Positions 17,268-25,533 of a stretch of DNA of 64,000 nt are shown here, one piece after another; position 1 is the stretch's first letter, and each line of letters opens with the position of its first letter. The stretch comes from Lewinellaceae bacterium (GTDB lineage: Bacteria; Bacteroidota; Bacteroidia; Chitinophagales; Saprospiraceae). Location of the stretch: positions 248,001-312,000 of the forward strand of contig JACJYG010000007.1 of the NCBI GenBank assembly GCA_020636215.1, in the 5' to 3' direction. The notes below the pieces were generated by a model that did not search any database, was not told where the DNA came from, and saw nothing but the letters and a program-made list of their open reading frames with translations. The position numbers and the translations under genes are program-made.

Positions 17268-19712
17268 ATGAAATGCACCCTAACTGCCTTCGGGCTGATA
17301 GCCTTTCTTGTCAGTTACGCCCAGGCACAGCTCCAACCGATAGAGCTGGTAAACACCTTTAAAGAGAAAGGCATACCCTTCGAAGAACATGTGCTATTCA
17401 GCTCCTCACAACAAAGTGATTACGGGCTTTCCCGCCACCTGGATAAATACGATGTACTCGAACTGGACGAAGAAGCGCTCACCCAGTTGTTGTACGAAAA
17501 ACCGGCTCAGCTTAGCTTGTCCTTACCCATGGCCGGCCGCAGCCAGCCGCTGGAACTGGAACTGGTGCAGGTAGATCCTCTGGCTGCGGGTTTTTCCGCT
17601 GTTCTGGCGTCTACTGGCCAACCGGCGCGCGTAACCACCGGGCTGCATTATTGGGGCGTCCTCCGGGGGGAGGAAGGTTCTGTGGTTGCTATCAGCTTTT
17701 TTGAAAATGAAATGATGGGCTTACTTAGCGCCAAACGTCTGGGCAACCTTGTGCTGGGGCCTTTGGAATCAGGCCGGTCGTCCAATCAGTATATTCTTTA
17801 CGACGACCGCAAGGTGTTGCAGGAACTGGGCTTTGATTGCGCTACCTCTGATGAAGGACCGGAATACAGGCCGGAACAACTGGAAATGCCGATAGATTAT
17901 CGTGGCCCCGGCGATTGCGTGCGCATCTACCTTGAAGTTGACAACGACATATTCCAAAACAAGGGCGGCGCGAGCGGAACGACGAACTACATCACCGGCT
18001 TGTTCAATGAGGTAGCGGCCCTGTATGCGAATGAGAACATCAGCGTAACCTTATCGGAATTGTATTTGTGGGACACGCCCAGCCCGTATTATGGTTCCAA
18101 TAGCTACAATCTGCTCACGCAGTTTGTCAATCAGCGCCCTGATTTCAATGGTGATCTTGGGCAATTGCTATCCTATCAGGCCAGTGGCGGCATTGCCTAT
18201 CTGGCAGGCTTATGCAATCCCTATGCGCCCAAGCACAGCTTTGCCAGCATTCACTCCACGTATAATACCGTGCCTGTTTATTCCTGGTCGGCCATGGTGA
18301 TTACCCACGAGTTGGGGCACCTTTTTGGTTCAAAACACACACACGCCTGTGCCTGGAACGGCAACAACACCGCCATAGATGGCTGCGCAGGCTTTGTGGA
18401 GGGCTCCTGCCCCATGCCGGGCAACCCTGCTAGCGGTGGCACCATGATGTCCTATTGCCATATCACCAGCGTTGGCATCAACTTCAGCAACGGTTTTGGG
18501 CCTCAGCCCGGCAATGTCATCCGCAATGCAGTGGTGAATGCCCCTTGCCTGCAAGGCTGTGACACTGGCGGCGGCGGTGGTGGCGGCAACCCGGGCGGGA
18601 ATGGCTGCGAGGGACAGGAGCTGTCGTTGTCCCTACATCTGGATAATTATGGTGTGGAAACGACCTGGGTGATCCGTGACACCAATGATGTGGTGCTCTA
18701 TTCCGGTGGGCCCTATCTCAATGTACTCGGGGGAGTTTTGGTAGAACAGGAATTGTGTCTGGAAGAAGGCTGTTATGTTTTTGAGATACTCGACTCCTAC
18801 GGCGATGGGATTTGCTGCCAGTTCGGGCAGGGGTATTATAGTCTCAAGGATACCAGTGGGGCAGTGATCGCTTCCGGCGGCGACTTTGGCGGCAGCGATT
18901 CTACAGCCTTTTGCCTGCCCTACGAATCAAACGATAGCACTACTTGCCTGGAAATCGATTTCAACGATTTTGAAGTCGTTTCCTTCGGCGGCCCGCAGGA
19001 TGCCGGTTATGCCCAATTGATGAATGGAGGTACGGTGCTCCGAATCGGCAACAATGCATGGAAAGCGATCGCACTGAAGTATGAAGTGACGCCCAATACC
19101 ATGCTCGAACTGGAGTTTTCCTCCAGCCGGCAGGGAGAGATACATGGCATTGGATTCGATGAAAATAATACTATTTCCTCCAATCGCACCTTCCGGCTGT
19201 ACGGCAATCAAAACTGGGGTATTGGCGACTTCGATAATTATCCCGGCGGTGGGGTGTGGAAAAAGTATGTCATTCCTGTGGGCGAATATTACACCGGCCG
19301 GTTCAACCACCTGTTCTTCGTAGCTGACCATGACCGCTACCCCTACAATGGCAACGCTTATTTCCGCAAGGTGAAAATATATGAAGGAACGGGCTGCGAT
19401 AATACGAGCGAAGCTTCCAGCCCCATTGCCCTGGAGCTATTGAACGAAGAAGAGACAGGCGCTTTACAACTCTATCCCAACCCTGCGAGCGATTGGCTGA
19501 TACTGGATTTCCAAAGTGTGCAGGAGGGGCTGGCCAACATTCAGTTATACTCGATCACCGGGCAACTCCTCGTGGAGCGCAGCCTGGGCGTACTACCTGG
19601 CCCTAACCAGGAACGGCTGGATGTTTCGGGCCTTCCCGCCGGCGCTTATCTGTTGCGGATGGCAGTCGGACAGGAGCAATTCGTGGAGCGCTTCAGCATT
19701 ACTCGCCGGTAA
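17268..19712 (+). CDS. Secreted zinc metalloprotease with T9SS type A tail
   Basis: 814-residue extracellular protease. After a signal peptide (MKCTLTAFGLIAFLVSYAQA) comes a propeptide-like region, then a reprolysin/M12-type catalytic domain with the zinc site HELGHLFGSKH (His347, Glu348, His351, His357) and a Met-turn (GGTMMSYCH). A glycine linker at about residue 430 leads to two beta-rich accessory regions and a final 80-residue type A sorting domain beginning LQLYPNPASDWL. The T9SS would export it across the outer membrane and cleave or anchor the tail. ATG 17268 was chosen over an in-frame ATG at 17193 because it starts the signal peptide. Protein target unknown. Confidence 0.93.
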   Translation: MKCTLTAFGLIAFLVSYAQAQLQPIELVNTFKEKGIPFEEHVLFSSSQQSDYGLSRHLDKYDVLELDEEALTQLLYEKPAQLSLSLPMAGRSQPLELELVQVDPLAAGFSAVLASTGQPARVTTGLHYWGVLRGEEGSVVAISFFENEMMGLLSAKRLGNLVLGPLESGRSSNQYILYDDRKVLQELGFDCATSDEGPEYRPEQLEMPIDYRGPGDCVRIYLEVDNDIFQNKGGASGTTNYITGLFNEVAALYANENISVTLSELYLWDTPSPYYGSNSYNLLTQFVNQRPDFNGDLGQLLSYQASGGIAYLAGLCNPYAPKHSFASIHSTYNTVPVYSWSAMVITHELGHLFGSKHTHACAWNGNNTAIDGCAGFVEGSCPMPGNPASGGTMMSYCHITSVGINFSNGFGPQPGNVIRNAVVNAPCLQGCDTGGGGGGGNPGGNGCEGQELSLSLHLDNYGVETTWVIRDTNDVVLYSGGPYLNVLGGVLVEQELCLEEGCYVFEILDSYGDGICCQFGQGYYSLKDTSGAVIASGGDFGGSDSTAFCLPYESNDSTTCLEIDFNDFEVVSFGGPQDAGYAQLMNGGTVLRIGNNAWKAIALKYEVTPNTMLELEFSSSRQGEIHGIGFDENNTISSNRTFRLYGNQNWGIGDFDNYPGGGVWKKYVIPVGEYYTGRFNHLFFVADHDRYPYNGNAYFRKVKIYEGTGCDNTSEASSPIALELLNEEETGALQLYPNPASDWLILDFQSVQEGLANIQLYSITGQLLVERSLGVLPGPNQERLDVSGLPAGAYLLRMAVGQEQFVERFSITRR

Positions 19713-19779
19713 TTCAGCAAAAGAGATATGCCCCTGCGCTTTGCTCCCAATCCCCCCTAACTGTGCCTGCAGGGGCTGC

Positions 19780-19810
19780 GGAGGGCGCCGGCAAATACCC
19801 GGTGCCCTCC
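19780..19810. terminator. Strong hairpin between convergent genes, possible terminator
   Basis: 12-bp stem GGAGGGCGCCGG / CCGGTGCCCTCC (one G-U pair) with a 7-base loop. It lies between the stops of the metalloprotease (+) and alkaline phosphatase (-). No T-run follows on the plus strand (AATAAAATAA), so the terminator role is uncertain. Confidence 0.4.
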
Positions 19811-19968
19811 AATAAAATAAACTAGTTCACAAATGGGATGTCAACATGGATTATCCCGAACTATGCGAATTAGGGGCTAAAACCAGGGGGGAGACAATAT
19901 TGGCGCGCCCGGAACACCAAAGATAACGGCCCGCTGGGCCGTTGCTTAGGCATTTTACCAGATGCCCA

Positions 19969-21072
19969 TTAATTCCACCGCAGCGCCTCAACCATCTTCC
20001 GGAAAATATCATTGTTCTGATAAATACCGGCGAAGGCCCAGGCGCCCGGCCCGTAGGCGTAAACAGGGATGAGAGAAGCCGAGTGGCCCCCAGTGGAAAA
20101 GGTGGGTTTGATGTGGTTATAATCGTCCTGCATCCGCACTTTGGCGGCAGAGAGCGACATGCCCCCGGTCTCGTGGTCGGCGGTAACAATAACCAGGGTG
20201 TTCCCCTGTTTTTTCGCAAAATCAAGCGCTACTCCAAGGGCCTTATCGAAATCCTTTACCTCTTCTATAACATACTCTGAGTCATTATTGTGCCCACCCC
20301 AATCGATCTGAGAGCCTTCGACCATGAGGAAAAAGCCCTTCTTGTTCAGGCTGAGGTAATCGAGGGCCAGTTGAGTGGCCTGGGGCAGAAAATCACCCCG
20401 GCCTTCCTGCATTTTAGGCATCCCATCGGGAGCCAGCAGGTAGCCGTATTTTTGTGAAAGCGAGAGTTTGGCGGGCCGGTCCAGGCGGGCCGTATCTATT
20501 GTGAAACCCGCCTTAGCGAGGTCTTCGAGGACATTGCGCCCGTCCTGGCGGTTGTTAAAGAATTTCAGTCCGCCGCCGGCAAAGAAATCAACCGGTTCTT
20601 TGGGCAGTTGGGCGGCAATATCTTCCTGTAGCCCCCGCTCCTTCACATGAGCAAAAAAAGCGGCCGGCGTGGCGTGGGTAATGGAGGAAGTGGCGATTAA
20701 TCCGGTGCTCATTCCCCTGGCGGCGGCCATCTCCAGGATGGTTTCGCGGGGGATAGTGTCCCCATCGACGCCGATGGCCGCGTTGTAGGATTTGTATCCG
20801 GTGGAGAAAGCAGTCGCCCCGGCTGCCGAATCAGTGATCAGCTCGTCGGTGGGTTTATTCTGGTGCAGGCCGATAATGGGGAAGCGGGAAAAGTTGGGCT
20901 GCCCTTCGCCAAAATAATAAGCCGTTGACATTTGCGCCAGCCCCATGCCATCGCCGATAAGCAGGATGACGTTTTGGGCTTTTTTGTGGGCGCCGAATTG
21001 TTGATAGTTTTTGTTGCAACCGACACTGAGCAGTAGCACAGCGATCAGGATGATAGTTTGGTAACTTCTCAT
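19969..21072 (-). CDS. Alkaline phosphatase, lipoprotein
   Basis: 367-residue PhoA-superfamily phosphomonoesterase. The N-terminus has a lipobox (LLSVGC, Cys19), so the enzyme is probably anchored in an envelope membrane facing outward from the cytoplasm. Metal and catalytic residues can be followed through LIGDGMG (Asp41), TDSAAGATAF (nucleophile Ser82), MVEGSQIDWGGHNND, VTADHETGG and STGGHS. It would release phosphate from organic esters. Monocistronic by position, with azurin divergent upstream and the metalloprotease convergent downstream. No Pho-type box was recognised. Confidence 0.95.
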   Translation of the reverse strand: MRSYQTIILIAVLLLSVGCNKNYQQFGAHKKAQNVILLIGDGMGLAQMSTAYYFGEGQPNFSRFPIIGLHQNKPTDELITDSAAGATAFSTGYKSYNAAIGVDGDTIPRETILEMAAARGMSTGLIATSSITHATPAAFFAHVKERGLQEDIAAQLPKEPVDFFAGGGLKFFNNRQDGRNVLEDLAKAGFTIDTARLDRPAKLSLSQKYGYLLAPDGMPKMQEGRGDFLPQATQLALDYLSLNKKGFFLMVEGSQIDWGGHNNDSEYVIEEVKDFDKALGVALDFAKKQGNTLVIVTADHETGGMSLSAAKVRMQDDYNHIKPTFSTGGHSASLIPVYAYGPGAWAFAGIYQNNDIFRKMVEALRWN

Positions 21073-21234
21073 GCGAATGAATTTGATAGTCAGGCCTAAA
21101 TATAAAACCAGAATGTTTATTGAAGGTTAAATGTGCCGCTCCTTTCCATGTCACGCTGCTGTAAAAGATTTTCCGGAGAATTGATAAATACCTACATCCT
21201 GTTGTACCTTAGGGGTTTAACAAAAATATTGATC

Positions 21235-21771
21235 ATGAGAAAAATTGCTGTTCCAATTCTAAGCTTGTTTGCGCTCTTAGCCATCCTCAGCTCCTGTGGG
21301 GGCGGATCGGATTCTTCCACTGCCGAATCTACGGAAAAACCAACATCCATGGTTGCCGAGGAGGAGGCTCCTATCGAAGTTTCGGCTGACGGTAGTACGG
21401 TCACCGTGCGGCTTACCGGCGATGATATGATGAAGTACAACCTGGATAAGATTGAGGTAAAGGCCGGGCAGAAGATCAAACTGACGCTCACACATATAGG
21501 GAAAATGAACAAGGAAGTGATGGGCCACAACTTCGTGCTACTGAATCCAGGTGTTGATGTGCAGGCTTTTGCTAACGAGGCCACTAAGTTCAAAGGCCAG
21601 GATTACATTCCCGAAAGCATGAAGGGCGATATCATTGCGCATACCTCCCTGGTTGGCAGTGGCGAGTCCACAACCGTTGAGTTTGATGCTCCGGCGCCGG
21701 GAACGTACAAATATATCTGCTCTTTTCCTGCACACTATATTACGATGCATGGGGAGTTGGTAGTGAACTAG
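21235..21771 (+). CDS. Azurin-like copper lipoprotein
   Basis: 178 residues. The signal ends in the lipobox SSC (Cys21), followed by GGGSDSS, a low-complexity linker and a cupredoxin domain. The type 1 copper ligands are all present with azurin spacing: His98 (VMGHNFVLL), Cys162, His167 and Met171 (YICSFPAHYITMHG). Azurins carry single electrons between periplasmic redox proteins. The start ATG 21235 sits directly before the signal peptide; an earlier in-frame ATG (21133) gives no sensible leader. Its redox partner is not identifiable here. Confidence 0.95.
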   Translation: MRKIAVPILSLFALLAILSSCGGGSDSSTAESTEKPTSMVAEEEAPIEVSADGSTVTVRLTGDDMMKYNLDKIEVKAGQKIKLTLTHIGKMNKEVMGHNFVLLNPGVDVQAFANEATKFKGQDYIPESMKGDIIAHTSLVGSGESTTVEFDAPAPGTYKYICSFPAHYITMHGELVVN

Positions 21772-21783
21772 CGCTCAATAATC

Positions 21784-21956
21784 GAGGTGACATCTCCGCA
21801 GTACCTGTTTGATGCTACGCCCTCAGGCGGCAGATAGGGGGAATGGCTTGCCCGTTCCATCTCCGCCTCCCCGCCCCCAAAGGGGTTTGATGCACATCGG
21901 AAGCCTGGAATCGATAGCATCGCTTAACTAATACGCTCCGCAGGAGGTGTCATCTC
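21784..21956. repeat. Dispersed intergenic element, copy A, with imperfect inverted ends
   Basis: Ends GAGGTGACATCTCC (21784-21797) and GGAGGTGTCATCTC (21943-21956) are inverted repeats matching at 12 of 14 positions. The core from 21811 (GATGCTACGCC...) to about 21925 recurs at 56039-56152 at roughly 85-90 % identity by eye, in the same orientation. It contains small hairpins (CCCCAAAGGGG-like) and no gene. It lies between the convergent azurin and argH genes. Confidence 0.75.
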
Positions 21957-21978
21957 GCGATTTAGACGCCCCGGGCGC

Positions 21979-23310
21979 TTAGCCCCGTAGCCGCTCCAGG
22001 GCCGTCTGCACCTGTTCGAACGGAAACCCTTTCATCACAGCGGCCATCTTTTGTTCAATCTCCTCCAGGCACAAATTCCCAATACTTCCTTCGTGGGTAT
22101 GCCGGATGGTTTCGGGTGGAGAAAAGCTTGCTGCTGCGATCTGTTGCCCCACCTGTTGGTAAGCTTCCCGGAAGGGGACGCCCTTTAGCACCAGTTCATT
22201 CACCACTTCCACGCTGAAGAGGTATTGGTAGCGTTCATCCTCCAGAATATTGTGGTTCACTTTAGCCTGCGGCAGGGCAAAGGAGAGAATACTCAGGCAA
22301 TCTTTGAGGTGCTGAATGGCTGGAAAAACTGCTTCTTTGAGCAGTTGGAAATCGCGGTGGTAGCCCGAGGGCAGGCTGATGGTGAGTTGGCTCACCTGTA
22401 CCGGCAGGGATTGGAGGTAATTACATCGTGCCCGGATCAGCTCGAACACGTCTGGGTTTTTTTTGTGGGGCATGATGCTGGAACCTGTCGTCAGCTCGTC
22501 AGGGAAGGAGAGGAAAGCGAAATTCTGGCTGACGTACAAGACGACATCCGACGCCAGTTTTCCCAATGTGTGGGCCAGGGCGGCCAGGGCGTAACTCAGG
22601 AAAAGCTCTGATTTGCCACGCCCCATCTGGGCGTGCACTACGTTGTAGCTCAGGTCCTCAAAACCGAGGAGTTCCGTCGTTAGCTTCCGGTCGAGCGGGA
22701 ACGAGGTGCCGTAACCGGCAGCCGAGCCCAAAGGGTTCTGGTTGATGTTATGATAAACAGACTGAAGCAACCGGAGGTCATCCACCAAAGACTCAGCGTA
22801 GGCGCTGAACCACAGGCCAAAACTGGAGGGCATAGCCGCCTGAAAGTGGGTATAGCCGGGCAGCAATACATTTTTGTGTTGTTCCGCCAACTGCATCAGG
22901 ATAGAAAAGAGTTGTGCGGCCAATTCGGTGATCGACTGTAGTTCCGCCCGGAAGTAAAGCCGGAGGTCTACCAGTACCTGGTCGTTGCGGGAACGGCCGG
23001 CGTGGATCTTCTTTCCCGCCTCGCCCAGCTCACGTGTAAGGAGCAGCTCTACCTGGGAGTGTATGTCCTCCACCCCCGCCTCAATTTCGAGTTCTCCTGC
23101 TTCTGCTTTTCGGTGTAGTTTGCGCAAAGCAACAGCCAGCGCAGCCTCCTCTTCTGCCGTTAGCAGCCCGATCTTTTGCAGCATCTGGATGTGCGCCAAC
23201 GAGCCGAGGATGTCATAAGGCGCCAGATAGCGGTCCAGTTCCCGGTCCTGTCCGACGGTGAAGCGCTCAATCTGTTGGTCGACGGTGTAGCTTTTTTGCC
23301 AGAGTTTCAT
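21979..23310 (-). CDS. argH: Argininosuccinate lyase
   Basis: Last step of arginine synthesis: splits argininosuccinate into arginine and fumarate. 443 residues, normal for the family, with HAGRSRNDQV, GYTHFQAAMP, NPLGSAAGYGT and the superfamily signature GSSIMPHKKNPD that carries the flexible catalytic loop serine. It is the last gene of the minus-strand arginine operon. The 88-base gap to argE upstream is filled by a tandem repeat tract. The start ATG at 23310 is the only suitable one. Confidence 0.97.
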   Translation of the reverse strand: MKLWQKSYTVDQQIERFTVGQDRELDRYLAPYDILGSLAHIQMLQKIGLLTAEEEAALAVALRKLHRKAEAGELEIEAGVEDIHSQVELLLTRELGEAGKKIHAGRSRNDQVLVDLRLYFRAELQSITELAAQLFSILMQLAEQHKNVLLPGYTHFQAAMPSSFGLWFSAYAESLVDDLRLLQSVYHNINQNPLGSAAGYGTSFPLDRKLTTELLGFEDLSYNVVHAQMGRGKSELFLSYALAALAHTLGKLASDVVLYVSQNFAFLSFPDELTTGSSIMPHKKNPDVFELIRARCNYLQSLPVQVSQLTISLPSGYHRDFQLLKEAVFPAIQHLKDCLSILSFALPQAKVNHNILEDERYQYLFSVEVVNELVLKGVPFREAYQQVGQQIAAASFSPPETIRHTHEGSIGNLCLEEIEQKMAAVMKGFPFEQVQTALERLRG

Positions 23311-23326
23311 GGTTGTTGCATAGTTA

Positions 23327-23400
23327 CAGGGTTACAGGTTATAGCGTTACAGGTTTCAGGGTTACAGGTTTCAGGGTTACAGGTTTCAGGGTTACAGGTT
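23327..23400 (-). repeat. Tandem repeat between argE and argH (unit about 15 bp)
   Basis: Alternating heptamers and octamers of the type GGTTACAG and GTTTCAG form a 15-bp unit (GGTTACAGGTTTCAG) repeated three times cleanly and twice imperfectly. The tract begins just after the argE stop, which is itself created at its edge, and ends 16 bases before the argH start. Confidence 0.9.
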
Positions 23401-24478
23401 AGGAGGTTGGGCTTAGTTGCCGGACGTATGTTTCAATCAATTGAATGTAAGTATTAATTCCTGCTTCCACCTCAGTCAGGCGGATAAACTCTTCCGCCGT
23501 GTGGGAGCGGGCGGAGTCGCCCGGCCCGATTTTGACGGTGGGGAAGGGGCAGAGCGCCTGGTCGGACAGGGTGGGGGAGCCGTAGGTGGACAGCCCCAGT
23601 TGCCGCCCCGCCTGTACGATCGGATGGTGCTCCGGAATGCCGCTGGGGTTGAGGCGAAAAGAGCGGGCCGTCAATTCAGCTTTGGTGTGTTGCTGCAGGA
23701 TTTCGAACACCTCCTGATTGGAGTAACACTCCTGGGTGCGCACATCGATGACGTAGCGGCAGGTATCGGGCACCACATTATGCTGATAACCAGCTTCGAT
23801 CTGAGTAACCGTTGCTTTCACCGGCCCCAGATAGGGGGATATTTTTTCAAATTCGTATTGCTGAATCCATTGGATGTCTTCCAATGCCAGATAGATCGCA
23901 TTGATGCCTTCGTTCCTGGCGGCATGCCCTGCCTGCCCTTTTGCCACCGCATCAATAACTATCAGTCCGCGTTCGGCGATGGCCAACTGCATCTGTGTTG
24001 GTTCCCCAATGATACCGAGCTCAATTGAAGGAAGCTCCGGCAATATGGAGGCGATACCGTTGGGCCCGGAGATCTCTTCTTCCGCCGTCGCCGCGATGAT
24101 GAGGTTGAACGGCAGGGCAGTCGAATCAGAATAGTACAAGAAGGTAGCGATCAGCGATACCAGTGGGCCGCCGGCGTCATTGCTGCCCAGTCCATAGAGG
24201 AAGTCCCCTTCCTGGGTGGCTTCAAAGGGGTTGCGCTGCCAGCCTGCCGCCGGTTTGACAGTGTCATGATGGGAGTTGAGCAGAACGGTGGGTTTTGCCT
24301 GGTCCCAATGACGGGAAAGAGCCCATACGTTGTTGCCCTGGCGCCGGGTTGAGATGTTATGTTTTTGGAAGAAGCTTTCGATCAGGCCCGCCGTCTCCGC
24401 TTCTTCCCGGGAGAAAGAGGGGGTGGCGATGAGTTGCCGCAGCAGGCCAATGGCTTCTTTTGTCAAATGTGATAACAT
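23399..24478 (-). CDS. argE: M20-family deacylase for N-acyl-citrulline/ornithine
   Basis: 359-residue dinuclear zinc amidohydrolase. Metal and catalytic residues are seen in LLNSHHDTV, GLGSNDAGGP, TAEEEISGPNG, GEPTQMQLAIAERG and the C-terminal SHTAEEF. In Bacteroidota that use acyl-ornithine carbamoyltransferase, the enzyme in this place removes the acetyl or succinyl group from N-acylcitrulline to give citrulline. That assignment follows from operon context with argF', not from a residue test. It starts 2 bases after the argB stop, so translation is probably coupled. Confidence 0.9.
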   Translation of the reverse strand: MLSHLTKEAIGLLRQLIATPSFSREEAETAGLIESFFQKHNISTRRQGNNVWALSRHWDQAKPTVLLNSHHDTVKPAAGWQRNPFEATQEGDFLYGLGSNDAGGPLVSLIATFLYYSDSTALPFNLIIAATAEEEISGPNGIASILPELPSIELGIIGEPTQMQLAIAERGLIVIDAVAKGQAGHAARNEGINAIYLALEDIQWIQQYEFEKISPYLGPVKATVTQIEAGYQHNVVPDTCRYVIDVRTQECYSNQEVFEILQQHTKAELTARSFRLNPSGIPEHHPIVQAGRQLGLSTYGSPTLSDQALCPFPTVKIGPGDSARSHTAEEFIRLTEVEAGINTYIQLIETYVRQLSPTS

Positions 24479-24480
24479 GC

Positions 24481-25275
24481 TTATTTTTTTGGGAAATCCG
24501 TAGTCAACAGCAATTGGGTGGCGGTTCCGTTTGCGATCGACTTTCGGCTTCCAACCTGTACGCTGGCGGCCCCGGCTTCCAGCGCCCGGAAGGCATTGTC
24601 CAGCTTGGGGATCATGCCCTCGTTGATGTTGCCCAATTCCTTGTGGATGGAATAACTTTCGGGGTCCAGGTAAGCGATCAGGGAATCCGGGTTGTCGACG
24701 TTCGTCATCACCCCTGCTTTTTCAAAACAATAATACAAGTATACCTGATAATGTGGCGCCAGGGCGATGGCCAGTTCGGCGGCTATGGTATCGGCGTTGG
24801 TGTTCAGCAACTGCCCCTGTCCATCATGGGTAATGGCGCAGAGTACGGGGGTGAAGCCTGTTTCCAGCAGTGCAGACAGGTTTTTGGTGTCGACTTTTTT
24901 AATGTCGCCAACAAAACCATAGTCGATATTTCCAGCTGGGCGTTTTCCGGCCAGGATGATATTGCCGTCCGCCCCGCTCAGTCCGAGTGCATTGCAGTGC
25001 ATTGCCTGGAGCAGGCTGGCCACTTTTTTGTTTTCCAGCCCGGCGTACACCATTGTCACGACTTCCAGCGTAGCGGCATCGGTAATGCGCCGCCCTTCCA
25101 CCATTTGAGTTTCGATGCCGAGCAGTTTACTGACCTGGCTGGCGCGCCGCCCACCGCCGTGCACCAGTAGCTTCCGGCCGGGCAGGTTACTGAAAAAGGC
25201 GAGGGTGTTTTCCAGCTCGGCTGCATCTTCCAGGATGGCGCCGCCGATTTTGAATAAATGGAGTGTTTCTTTCAT
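24481..25275 (-). CDS. argB: Acetylglutamate kinase
   Basis: 264-residue amino-acid kinase that phosphorylates N-acylglutamate, the second step of the pathway. The fold is marked by FKIGGAILED, LLVHGGGRRAS, GLSGADGNIILA, NTNADTIAAELA and the C-terminal INEGMIPKLDNAFRALEAGAASVQVG. It starts at ATG 25275 (MKETLHLFKIGG), preceded by a GCGATCT-TCT-AGATCGC hairpin at 25291-25307. A 258-base gap separates it from argF', the largest in the operon, and this gap contains a hairpin-cluster element. Confidence 0.96.
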   Translation of the reverse strand: MKETLHLFKIGGAILEDAAELENTLAFFSNLPGRKLLVHGGGRRASQVSKLLGIETQMVEGRRITDAATLEVVTMVYAGLENKKVASLLQAMHCNALGLSGADGNIILAGKRPAGNIDYGFVGDIKKVDTKNLSALLETGFTPVLCAITHDGQGQLLNTNADTIAAELAIALAPHYQVYLYYCFEKAGVMTNVDNPDSLIAYLDPESYSIHKELGNINEGMIPKLDNAFRALEAGAASVQVGSRKSIANGTATQLLLTTDFPKK

Positions 25276-25362
25276 GTTCTCTTCAGTATCGCGATCTTCT
25301 AGATCGCAGAATGGTTTCATGTTCGATCCAGTAGTGCCGCGGCTCAAGAATCAATAAAAAAA

Positions 25363-25493
25363 CGTTCGTGAGGGACTGTGTCCCGAAACGGCTAAACCTG
25401 CAAGTCTCTGACTTGCGAATTGCTGGCCTGCCTATCTACGCCAGTCGGAGACTGGCTCGTTATTCCGCATCGAGACGGAGTCTCTCGCGAACG
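25363..25493 (-). repeat. Cluster of four hairpins bounded by inverted ends, inside the arg operon
   Basis: Four perfect stem-loops with 3-base loops follow one another: GGGAC-TGT-GTCCC (25372-25384), GCAAGTC-TCT-GACTTGC (25400-25416), GCCAGTC-GGA-GACTGGC (25440-25456) and GAGAC-GGA-GTCTC (25472-25484). The outer ends CGTTCG (25363-25368) and CGAACG (25488-25493) pair, and the terminal 23 bases are inverted copies at about 18 of 23 positions. The whole could fold as a cloverleaf. It holds no gene and separates argF' from argB. It may be a mobile miniature element, an RNA processing/attenuation structure, or both. Confidence 0.7.
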
Positions 25494-25533
25494 ACTTTTA
25501 TATATTTTCAACCCGCAGCACTAGAGGATCGAA

